In this document: in pieces, positions 26,236 to 33,360 of the stretch
Layout of the letters: every line of letters starts with the position of its first letter
How positions within the stretch are numbered: position 1 is the first letter of the stretch
Origin: Alphaproteobacteria bacterium
GTDB lineage: Bacteria; Pseudomonadota; Alphaproteobacteria; Puniceispirillales; Puniceispirillaceae
DNA length: 33,360 nt
Reading direction: 5' to 3'
Assembly: GCA_009919335.1 (NCBI GenBank)
Contig: RGCC01000005.1
Span: 1-33,360, forward strand
Program-made: the position numbers and the translations under genes
Notes under the pieces: generated by a model
What the model saw: the letters and a program-made list of their open reading frames with translations, nothing else
What the model was told of the DNA's origin: nothing
The model's database searches: none

Positions 26236-27138
26236 TTAATGTTTCTCGCCGCGTGCCATCAGCCAAAGTCCGGCTGATGTAACGAGCAGCCCAGCCAGCC
26301 CGTTCAATGTCAAACCCTCACCAAAAACAAACCAAGCGATCAACATAGTCACCGGCGGCACGAAATATTGCAGTGCCGAAACCCGTGTCGCCGCGCGTGT
26401 ACGGATGAGGTGGAACATCAACCCATAGGCACCAACCGACGCAATTACTGCCAGCCAAATTACCCCAAGGAATAGTTCAATCCGCCAGTCAGCAGCGAAG
26501 TTCTCAAATTGTTGTGCGAGCGGCAGTAGAAGCAGAACCGTCAACGCGCCCTGCCAGAAAAGTGACGTAAAAATCGGCATATCTGGCTCTGATGTCGAAG
26601 ATGTGTTTGCAGCTATTTCCAGCTTTATCGAAGCGCGGCGGCGTTCCCAAAGGGTGACAAAGGTCAGGCTGGCGGTTGCTAGCACAGGAAGTGCGTAGAC
26701 CCATAACGCCGCCCCAGAGGCACCACTGTCAGCACCAATAAAGATTACCACCCCGGCAAAGCCAACACCGACCCCAACCCATTGAAGGATGCTATTTCGT
26801 TCGTTGAGGAAAAGTGGAGCAAGTAGCGCGGTAAATGCCGGTTGCATCGCTGCGATAAGCGCAGCTGCGCCAGCGCCAATGCCAAATTCCAAGGCCTTTA
26901 AGATAGCGATCAGCCAGACAAAATGTGCCCAAAAGCCAGTTAAAAAAGTCCCAGCATTCGGACGCCGCCATTCATCGCGCCAGGTGACAATAAGACCGAC
27001 GACGACAATGACCAGCGCATAGCGCCAGAACAACAGCGTAAACGTCCCAGCAAGCGGCACCGCAAGCTTTGCCCCAATATATCCAGAGCTCCAAAATAAG
27101 AGGAACAGTGCCTCGTCACGGCGAAGAAAGGTCATCAT
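26236..27138 (-). CDS. EamA/DMT-superfamily transporter
   Basis: The ~300-residue protein has about ten hydrophobic membrane segments in two repeats of the EamA domain. The first repeat opens 'ALFLLFWSSGYIGAKLAVPLAGTFTLLFWRY' and the second runs through 'SLFWQGALTVLLLLPLA' and 'SALQYFVPPVTMLIAWFVFGE', a very typical EamA ending. DMT proteins export amino acids, nucleotides or other metabolites across the inner membrane; the substrate cannot be told. ATG 27138 was preferred because GGGGA lies 5-8 bases upstream; ATG 27144 is in frame. A ~20-residue hydrophilic insert sits between the repeats ('ANTSSTSEPDMP'). It is convergent with the rpoD-tRNA unit and divergent from the exported protein next door. 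Confidence 0.93.
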   Translation of the reverse strand: MMTFLRRDEALFLLFWSSGYIGAKLAVPLAGTFTLLFWRYALVIVVVGLIVTWRDEWRRPNAGTFLTGFWAHFVWLIAILKALEFGIGAGAAALIAAMQPAFTALLAPLFLNERNSILQWVGVGVGFAGVVIFIGADSGASGAALWVYALPVLATASLTFVTLWERRRASIKLEIAANTSSTSEPDMPIFTSLFWQGALTVLLLLPLAQQFENFAADWRIELFLGVIWLAVIASVGAYGLMFHLIRTRAATRVSALQYFVPPVTMLIAWFVFGEGLTLNGLAGLLVTSAGLWLMARGEKH

Positions 27139-27397
27139 AGGCATCCCCAGTTTGCTGTGATGTCGCCGCAGAAACTAAACCCAAAAACGTCGAGTGAAGA
27201 TTGGCATAATGAGATGAATTTTCTGTTAACCCCGGGCAACGGGCCGTCACTGAAGACATCAGGCCATGCCGTCTATGACCAAGCGGCCTGTAAACGCCAG
27301 CAGTTAAAACCAGCATTTTGTTTAAAAGTTTAATCTAATTAAGCTAACCCAAATGCCTTATGCGTCAATCAGGCTGGCGCGTGGCAAAGGAGGCTAT

Positions 27398-28063
27398 ATG
27401 ACGCAAATGCGATTGGTGGCTAATTTCGGGCCTTTAACAAGGCGGTTGTTGATAACGCCGTCACTGATAGGGCACATCTTTGCAAGATGGCGCGTGCTGG
27501 AAATATCGCTGGCCGGAGGGTTGCTGATGGCGGTGCTATCCGCACCATCAGCCGCTGCAAAATCGGTTTTCATGGTTTGTAACGGCTTGTTTGAAATTGA
27601 ACAGATGCGTGGCGAAAATGCCGAAACCGATTCATTTCAAGGCGCGGTCTATGTCACGGTCGATGTTGACGGTGGTGACGTATCGCGGGTGCGCATGGTT
27701 CCCATTGAGCGCAGTCGCCGTTTGCCAGCCTTTGATTTTATCCAGAATGCACCGCTTTCACCCGATGGCGATATTATTGATTTTGTGGCAAGTGATGATG
27801 ATCTGCGGATCAGCAAGACATCGCAGTCAGGCCCAATGGTCTATGCCGTTGTTGGTGGTGACCCCTATGTCGAGACCCCGACAAATGCGCATGAAATGAC
27901 TGTTCAGCTAAATCGCATTTCGGGCCGCGTGCAGGTCGATTGGCATTGGCATGAAGTGCGCGATTTTCTGCCGGTTGGCGCCATTCGCAGCATCAAAAAA
28001 CGCTATAGTGATCACAAATCATTCGCCGCCGATTGTGATGTGATGCAGCAGCGGCTGTTTTAG
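27398..28063 (+). CDS. Exported protein of unknown function
   Basis: I do not recognise a family for this 221-residue protein. AAAGGAGG about 5 bases before ATG 27398 gives a strong start; the frame's earlier start at 27353 lacks one. After a basic N-terminal stretch (residues ~5-33) comes a hydrophobic segment, 'LEISLAGGLLMAVLSAP', followed by 'SAAAKS', a plausible signal-peptide cleavage site near residue 55. The mature part is about 165 residues and acidic in its middle, with two cysteines ('FMVCNGLFEI' and 'AADCDVMQQ', near the two ends) that could form a disulfide. It has its own 253-bp upstream spacer shared with the EamA gene, and a convergent hydantoinase-type gene lies downstream. 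It may be lineage-specific. Confidence 0.8.
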   Translation: MTQMRLVANFGPLTRRLLITPSLIGHIFARWRVLEISLAGGLLMAVLSAPSAAAKSVFMVCNGLFEIEQMRGENAETDSFQGAVYVTVDVDGGDVSRVRMVPIERSRRLPAFDFIQNAPLSPDGDIIDFVASDDDLRISKTSQSGPMVYAVVGGDPYVETPTNAHEMTVQLNRISGRVQVDWHWHEVRDFLPVGAIRSIKKRYSDHKSFAADCDVMQQRLF

Positions 28064-28108
28064 TCATAAGCCAGATTGCTGATCAAAAAACAGGTGATGC
28101 GAAATGGT

Positions 28109-30053
28109 CTAGGCGGCGCGGCCCTCGGCGGTGGCATAGATCAGGGCCTCGATAAACAGATCCTTGTTCGATGATAGTGGCACCAGCTTGATATCTTCGT
28201 CCAAATGCAGGTCAATCTTGGTCGCGCCTGCATTTTGGGCGCGCGCCTCGGCGAGCTGTTTGGCAGCAATGCGCGCCGTCGCAAGCGCGTCATCAAGGCT
28301 GGATTTATCCAGCGGGCCATCGGGAAGGTGAACGCGAAATTTGGATTCGGCCGGCTGGGTGATCGAAATCATCACACGCTGGCGAACCGATCCGGCGGCC
28401 GCACCAACCGCCCCGGCAACATCGGCATGATCAGGCACGCTTAACTGAACCCCCATCGCGGCGGCGATTGGCGGGTAATGCGTTGCAGCCGATGCGCCAA
28501 GCGCGATAAGATCGCTGTTCAATCAGAATAGCGTTATTCGATATCGCCGCTTCGCCGCCGCCTTCATGCGCCAAAGCTGCATCCATAAGCGCCAATATCG
28601 AACGCCGATGCAATTCGCCAAGCGTCATTTCCGCCAGCGTCATTGGTGATGCTGCAATCGCAACACCAGCACCATTTCGTTGACGCGCCATTAATTTTGC
28701 GCCAAGCATTGCCGCCTCGCTATCAAATTCAGTAAAGGCGCCGGTAACATGGGCGGCATCGGTCGGGGTAAAGCTGGACAGGCCAAGAAGGCCGCGGCTG
28801 ATCAACCGGTCAACGGCACCAAGCGCCAATTGGGTCGCGGCCAGTTCGGCAACCGGCGATGGGCCGGCAGCAATAGCCTTTTCGGCCAGCCGGACCTCAG
28901 ATCGGGTAAGCCATTTTGGCACCCCATCAGGCATGATCGGGAACACAAAGCGCGCATCAGTTGCCATGGGTACAGCCAGATCAAGCTGGCTGGCAAGATG
29001 GGTCTTTATCTGAGGCCAGCGCATTGCCAATAATGACAGCGGCGTTGCCCGCCGCGGGCCAAGTGTTAGCCCGCCAGTGCGCCCGCGCAAGATCGGCGTT
29101 ACCTCGCTATCGCCGCCAAGCCCACAGGTGCGGATCTCGGCCGCCTCGACCATAGTCTGCCAGCCGCCAACAAATGCCCCGTCTTGCTTGAGGCGCGGTG
29201 TGCCATTATGCAAAAAAGCAATATCGGTCGTGGTGCCGCCGATATCGGCAATCAACGCGGTTTTAGCACCGGCCAAAAACGCGGCGCCAGATAGGCTGGC
29301 CGCTGGCCCCGATAGCACTGTTTCAACCGGACGTGATCGGGCAAAATCGGCTTGGAGCAGCGATCCATCACCCTTTACCACCATTAGCGGGCAAGCCAAC
29401 CCCGCCGCATCCATGATCGACTGGGTGGCGGCAATTAACCGTTCCAGCAAATTAATCAGACGAGCATTTAACACGGCGGTAAGCGCCCGTCTTGGGCCAC
29501 CCAGTGATGAAGATAATTCATGACTGCAGGTAATCGGTAGGCCGGTAATGTCGCGCAGCATATCGCGGGCTTCGGTCTCGTGAAGCGGGTTGCGCGTGGC
29601 AAAATGACCGGCAACAGCAAAGGCGGATACTTCTGATTTCAGGCGCTGTGCTGCGGCTTCTAGCGCGGCGATGTCAAGCGGTGCCTGAATACCACCATCG
29701 GGCCGGTGACCGCCGGTAATGAAATGCACCGGATCTTGGCCTAGGGCACGGGCTAGATCGGCGCGTTCAAGTGCCATCTCGTCAAAACCGATCAAGAACA
29801 GGCCAACGCGGCCACCAACACCCTCGACAACGGCGTTAGTGGCAAGCGTTGTTGACAGCGAGACCATGCCAATATCAGCCGGTGCCCCGTCATAGGCAGC
29901 CAGTACCTTGGCAATGGCACCACCAAGCCCAACCGACAAATCATCGCGGGTTGTTAGGGCCTTGCCAGTTGCCAGAACAACGCCCCGATCAACATCAAGA
30001 AGAGCTGCATCAGTATAGGTGCCGCCAGTATCAAGGCCGATTACAAGTGACAT
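28109..30053 (-). pseudogene. Hydantoinase/oxoprolinase (HyuA-type) gene with frameshift
   Basis: From ATG 30053 (AAAGGA just upstream) the frame encodes an actin-fold HyuA-type protein: 'VIGLDTGGTYTDAALLD', 'VSLSTTLATNAVVEG' and the second phosphate loop 'ALIADIGGTTTDIAFL'. After 'AAISNNAILIE' (about 28524) it turns into unrelated sequence and stops at 28431. The family C-terminus continues in the +1 frame from about 28520, 'LNSDLIALGASAATHYPPIA' and onward to 28109. One extra base or two lost bases near 28515-28530 explains this. The family cleaves hydantoins or 5-oxoproline, usually with a HyuB partner, which is absent nearby. Without the shift the product would be about 645 residues. It follows the amidotransferase gene by 58 bases on the same strand. 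Confidence 0.87.
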
Positions 30054-30111
30054 GGCATTCCTTTTCTGAGCTTGGCTTTTTGGGGCATCGCTCTGCTGGC
30101 GTCATCATCTT

Positions 30112-30828
30112 TTATGCAGCGTGTTTGGCAAAAAAGGCCAGAATCCAGCCGGCCACCATTTTGCCGTCATGTGGGGTGGTCAAGGATTGACGCGCCGCTT
30201 GAATGCAGTCAGCACCTGCCTTTGGTGTCAGCAAATCTGCAAGCGCATCAGTATAATCAACGTCAAATTCCGGATGCCCTTGAACAGCAAATACGTTATC
30301 GCTGATGGCAAAGGCAGCGTTGGCACAATGTGCGGCGCTGGCGATTGGCCGCGCACCATCTGGAAGGCGGGTCACCTGATCTTGATGAACATGAATGAGG
30401 TTAATCGTCTCGGCCTTGTTATCAATCCAGTCCGGATGGTCAAGCATGGTCATTTCTTTTACGCCTATGCCCCAGCCATGATCCCATTTCTGGGCATGAC
30501 CGCCCAGCGAATGGGCGATGATCTGATGGCCAAAACAGACCCCGACAAGCGGCTTGCCGGCAGCGTGAATCTGGTGAATAAGGGTCATTAATTTTGGAAT
30601 GAACGGCGCGTCATCATAAACGCCATAGGCCGAACCCGACACCAGAAAACCGTCATAATCATTGATATCTTGCGGAAACACATCATCAACCACCGCCAGC
30701 GTGGTAAAGTGAAATGTCTTGCCCTGCGGCAGGCTGGTGAACAGCGCGCTGAACATATCATTGTAATCTTGAAAGCGTGCTGGCATGGCTTTGTTGGTAT
30801 GACCCGCCAAAAGAATTGCGATATGCAT
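30112..30828 (-). CDS. Class I glutamine amidotransferase-like protein
   Basis: The 238-residue single-domain protein has the complete triad of the GuaA/CarA-type glutamine amidotransferase fold: Cys98 in 'VGVCFGHQIIAHSLGG', His185 and Glu187 in 'FAVQGHPEF'. The oxyanion-strand motif 'YDGFLVSGSAYGVYDD' is clear. It has no synthetase domain, so it belongs to the stand-alone group such as YfeJ, whose members act on free glutamine or gamma-glutamyl compounds; the substrate is unknown. It is upstream of the broken HyuA-type gene, which hints at a shared role in gamma-glutamyl or 5-oxoproline chemistry, but this is weak. An AGGA lies about 10 bases before ATG 30828. Confidence 0.9.
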   Translation of the reverse strand: MHIAILLAGHTNKAMPARFQDYNDMFSALFTSLPQGKTFHFTTLAVVDDVFPQDINDYDGFLVSGSAYGVYDDAPFIPKLMTLIHQIHAAGKPLVGVCFGHQIIAHSLGGHAQKWDHGWGIGVKEMTMLDHPDWIDNKAETINLIHVHQDQVTRLPDGARPIASAAHCANAAFAISDNVFAVQGHPEFDVDYTDALADLLTPKAGADCIQAARQSLTTPHDGKMVAGWILAFFAKHAA

Positions 30829-30974
30829 GCGCTTGGTTTCCTATCAAATTTAACACTCGCCTTGCTTTGGCGTCCCTTGCTGGCGTTTGCCTTGATGGCG
30901 TTTGCCGTATGGGGTGTTTACCAGAGATGCCGCGCCAAAGAGCCTGTCTAAACAGCGTTATAATCCCAAAAACG

Positions 30975-31217
30975 TTAGTGATCCAGCGGCTTTGTATCTG
31001 TCTTATCTGCGGCGGTTTCTTTTTTCAATTCGGCCAAAACATATAGCCGGAGTGCAGAGGACAGGCTGCCTTCGCGTTTGCGGTCAACCGCTTGTACCAA
31101 ACTGGCAAGTGACCGGCCCTGATGCAGCGCCATCTCGTCAAGCATCTCCCAGAACGAGCGCTCAAGAGACACACTTGTTCGGTGGCCGTGAATGGTCATG
31201 GATCGCTTTATCATCAT
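30975..31217 (-). CDS. Ribbon-helix-helix domain protein
   Basis: The 80-residue protein contains a ribbon-helix-helix fold of the type common in alphaproteobacteria: a strand 'GHRTSVSLERSFWEMLDEMALHQG' with the helix following, and a second helix 'SLASLVQAVDRKREGSLSSALRLYVLAELK'. Such proteins bind DNA as dimers and often act as small repressors, but this subfamily is uncharacterised. ATG 31217 was chosen because AGGATAG lies about 8 bases upstream; the frame runs on to 31352 without family features. It follows the RlmD-like methyltransferase by 73 bases on the same strand and probably shares its transcript. The 146 bases after it show no gene. Confidence 0.85.
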   Translation of the reverse strand: MMIKRSMTIHGHRTSVSLERSFWEMLDEMALHQGRSLASLVQAVDRKREGSLSSALRLYVLAELKKETAADKTDTKPLDH

Positions 31218-31290
31218 ATGGCTATCCTGTGCTGGTAATATTGTGTTTGGCAATGTCGCCGTCAGTCTGTTTAGGTTGCCACGCACATGG

Positions 31291-32697
31291 CTAGGGTTTA
31301 CGGCGGAAGGCGCCGACAAGCTCGAGATGATTACTGAACAGGAATTGATCAATGATCTGAAGCCAGTCCAACTCGAACCCGCCTTCGTTCAGAATGGCAG
31401 CATCACGCGCAAAACTTGCCGGATTACACGATACCATTGCGATGGTCTGGATATCAGATTGTGCCAGCATCTGGCATTGTGCGGCTGCGCCGCTGCGTGG
31501 TGGATCGAGTATCGCCAGATCAAATCCGCTTAATTCATCCGGAATTAATGGTGCATCAAACAGATTGCGGCTGGCAATTTTAACCCGCCCGCCAATACCG
31601 GCTGCATCGACACCGGCCTTTAATGCGGCAAGGGCATCGTCATTTTGTTCGACAGCCAAAAGATGTGATAGCTGACCTAAAAGTGGCAAACTAAGCGTGC
31701 CGCATCCGGCGAACAGATCAACAATCTGCCGCGAGGTGCCAGCAATCTCGGCGATCGCACTTTGCAAGACAGCCTCGCCATCACGGGTTGCCTGCAAAAA
31801 GGCGCCAGGCGGCGGTGAAACTGCCGTTTCACCAAATTGAACCATCGGCACCTCGGGCGCGTATAGCGTCATGGGGCTGCCATGATCGGCCACCGACAGA
31901 CGCGCCAGATTAAGCGTGGCAGCCCAATCGCCGAGGCTGGCAAGCATATCCGGGTTCCATGGCTGCGCGCCCGAAATTGGCTCAAGATAGAGGCATATAT
32001 TATTGTCATCCGTGCTGCCCGTGCGGCAATCAAGGAGATTGGCGTGCGCATCGGCGGCAAAGCCAGCTGGCAAATGGGCGCTGGCAAATTTCTGCAGGGC
32101 AGATTGCAATTCCAATAGACTGGGATGCAGAATGGCGCATTGATCGGGGCTGACAATATGCTGGCCCATATGCTCGCGAAACCCCACAACCGCCCCATCG
32201 GCAAGGCATTTGAGGTGAAAGCTGGCACGGCGACGGCTTTTTGCTGGCGAGCTATATAACGGTCTGATGCTGCCCGCACTGACGTTGGCGCGGTCGAGGA
32301 ACTTGCCGACAAGTGCGGTTTTCCACCTGCCAATTTCAGCTTCATCCCAATGCTGAAAACGGCATCCACCACAGGCCGGAAACGCATTGCAGCGCGGTGC
32401 ATGGCGTTGTGGCGACGGGGATTGCAGCTCTATGATGCGCGCCTTGATACCCTGTGCGGTCAAGGATAGTGGCTGTACCAGTAACCGTTCGCCCGGAAGG
32501 CTGGCCGGAACAAACACATCATATTCCAAAGCGTTGTAATTATGCGTGTAAAGCGCCTTGCCGATACCATCGCCGCGCGCCCCAATATGGCTGATTGTCA
32601 CCTCAATCGGTGCTGCATTTCGCGGCAATCGACCAGCCATCTGATTGGATTTGATCGACCGTTTTTTGCCAGATTTTCTGTGGGTATGGCGTGCCAT
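31291..32697 (-). CDS. RlmD/RumA-family RNA (uracil-C5) methyltransferase
   Basis: The 468-residue SAM-dependent enzyme probably methylates a uridine C5 in 23S rRNA (family: RumA, RlmC, TrmA). After a basic N-terminal tail comes a TRAM-type OB domain ('IEVTISHIGARGDGIGKALY'). An iron-sulfur cysteine set follows: Cys103, Cys109, Cys112 ('APRCNAFPACGGCRFQH') and a later Cys in 'SPDQCAIL'. The methyltransferase core has 'QIVDLFAGCGTLSLPL' (SAM), 'LAILDPPRSG' and catalytic Cys424 in 'AMVSCNPASFARD'. Exact target cannot be assigned. AAGGG about 10 bases upstream fits ATG 32697. It lies 59 bases after the S24 regulator gene and 73 before the ribbon-helix-helix gene. Confidence 0.93.
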   Translation of the reverse strand: MARHTHRKSGKKRSIKSNQMAGRLPRNAAPIEVTISHIGARGDGIGKALYTHNYNALEYDVFVPASLPGERLLVQPLSLTAQGIKARIIELQSPSPQRHAPRCNAFPACGGCRFQHWDEAEIGRWKTALVGKFLDRANVSAGSIRPLYSSPAKSRRRASFHLKCLADGAVVGFREHMGQHIVSPDQCAILHPSLLELQSALQKFASAHLPAGFAADAHANLLDCRTGSTDDNNICLYLEPISGAQPWNPDMLASLGDWAATLNLARLSVADHGSPMTLYAPEVPMVQFGETAVSPPPGAFLQATRDGEAVLQSAIAEIAGTSRQIVDLFAGCGTLSLPLLGQLSHLLAVEQNDDALAALKAGVDAAGIGGRVKIASRNLFDAPLIPDELSGFDLAILDPPRSGAAAQCQMLAQSDIQTIAMVSCNPASFARDAAILNEGGFELDWLQIIDQFLFSNHLELVGAFRRKP

Positions 32698-32756
32698 ATG
32701 CTGATCGCCCTTTGGTTAGAAATAGTATGCATAAAAATGCGCAATTGAGCCCCCGA

Positions 32757-33360
32757 TTAGAGACGGCGCGCAAACCATACCACACGCCCGATGATATGTA
32801 CCTCATCAATCCGTCGTTGATAGCTGCTATAAGCAGAGTTTTGCGAGGCGATGCGAAGCATCTGCGGATTGGTGTTGGGGATGATCTCAAGGCGCTTGGC
32901 AACAAGGCCAACGCCGTCATCAAGAATGAAAATGCCCGGCGGTGAGGGGCGGGTCTGGCTGCAATCAAGCATTACCGTGTCATCATGTTCAAGAAGGGGC
33001 ACCATCGAGTCACCACTTATCGAAATCATCCGCAAACTTGATGGCTGTCTGCCTCCAAGCCTAGCAAGCCAGTGACGCGGAAAGATCCATTGATTGTTCG
33101 GATCGGATGTTGTTTCACTGGCAATGTCAACTTCTGCACCGCCGCCAGCACTTGCCGACAGGTCAAGAAATGGCACCGCAAATTGGCGAGGCCGGTTCTG
33201 GCTGGCACCGGTGATGAGCGTGTCGCCAGTCGATGGCGTTTTAGCAAACAGCGCGTCAGCAAGCTGGATTTGATCAATGCCAAGAAACGCTGCTAGCCGG
33301 TACCGTGCATCTTCGGGAAGGCGGCGCGGCGTACCCCGATAAAGGAATTGCTGCAAATAG
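32757..33360 (-). CDS. LexA-like/S24 transcriptional regulator, N-terminus outside the window
   Basis: The frame is open to the window edge, so the gene is partial at its 5' end; about 201 residues are visible. The visible start, 'FLYRGTPRRLPEDARYRLAAFLGI', looks like the end of a helix-turn-helix DNA-binding domain. The C-terminal two thirds is an S24 (LexA/UmuD-like) serine-peptidase domain with Ser in 'SISGDSMVPLLEHDDTVMLD' and the Lys partner in 'GLVAKRLEI'. The last motif 'IIGRVVWFARRL' is typical. This layout is shared by phage-type C repressors and chromosomal S24 regulators, not classical LexA. There is no other phage gene nearby, so I read it as a chromosomal regulator. It leads the methyltransferase transcript. 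Confidence 0.9.
   Translation of the reverse strand, partial: YLQQFLYRGTPRRLPEDARYRLAAFLGIDQIQLADALFAKTPSTGDTLITGASQNRPRQFAVPFLDLSASAGGGAEVDIASETTSDPNNQWIFPRHWLARLGGRQPSSLRMISISGDSMVPLLEHDDTVMLDCSQTRPSPPGIFILDDGVGLVAKRLEIIPNTNPQMLRIASQNSAYSSYQRRIDEVHIIGRVVWFARRL

Noticed and set aside
29077-29523. 148-codon plus-strand frame within the HyuA-type gene
   Set aside because: It is antisense to conserved phosphate-binding segments of the hydantoinase-type protein and has no features of its own.
32757-33360. Prophage signature from the S24 repressor-like gene
   Set aside because: No integrase, structural or other phage gene is nearby, and the neighbours are ordinary RNA-modification genes. Chromosomal S24 regulators of this layout are common.

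Overview
The window looks like a chromosomal segment of a marine-type alphaproteobacterium of moderate GC. The evidence is gene content and order: yqeY-dnaG-rpoD followed by a CAU tRNA, divergent from carA-carB-greA; uvrC-pgsA-moaD; a COQ9-family gene; an ELM1-like gene; and a PetP/PetR-like MarR plus OmpR pair beside a branched-chain aminotransferase. A SAR116 (Puniceispirillum-like) affiliation is my best guess from this mix and the base composition. It is inference, not shown by the sequence. Almost everything is housekeeping. There is no prophage, IS element, CRISPR array or obvious defence cluster, and I do not see a convincing new multi-gene system.

Layout, left to right. 1-2866 (+): end of a UbiK/BMFP gene, YbjN, proC, COQ9, and csaA overlapping COQ9. 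2900-5522 (-): MarR regulator, OmpR-type response regulator and EnvZ-type kinase. 5645-6520 (+): aminotransferase, with two inverted repeats in the divergent control region and a shared bidirectional terminator against moaD. 6617-9437 (-): uvrC, pgsA, moaD. 9438-10000: an AT-rich spacer with DnaA-box-like sites and crossed inverted repeats. 10001-12130 (-): uvrB. 12243-14582 (+): an aspartate-type aminotransferase and the Tat-exported MsrP catalytic subunit. 14638-15711 (-): ELM1-like protein. 15854-16333 (+): Lrp/AsnC regulator ending in a 15-bp tandem repeat. 16409-21221 (-): carA, carB and a broken greA. 21416-26163 (+): yqeY, dnaG, rpoD, tRNA. 26236-27138 (-): EamA transporter. 27398-28063 (+): exported protein of unknown function. 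28109-33360 (-): S24 regulator (cut by the window end), RlmD/RumA-like methyltransferase, ribbon-helix-helix protein, class I glutamine amidotransferase and a frameshifted hydantoinase/oxoprolinase-type gene.

The points most worth a second look are: (1) greA, which keeps both ends but lacks about 60 central codons and is out of frame; (2) the 563-bp uvrB-uvrC spacer with a tight cluster of DnaA-box-like sequences, a possible replication origin or DnaA-binding locus; (3) the +1 frameshift in the hydantoinase-type gene; (4) paired inverted repeats between the marR-type gene and the aminotransferase; and (5) recurring short tandem duplications (15, 19 and 13 bp, each with point differences) in intergenic spacers.
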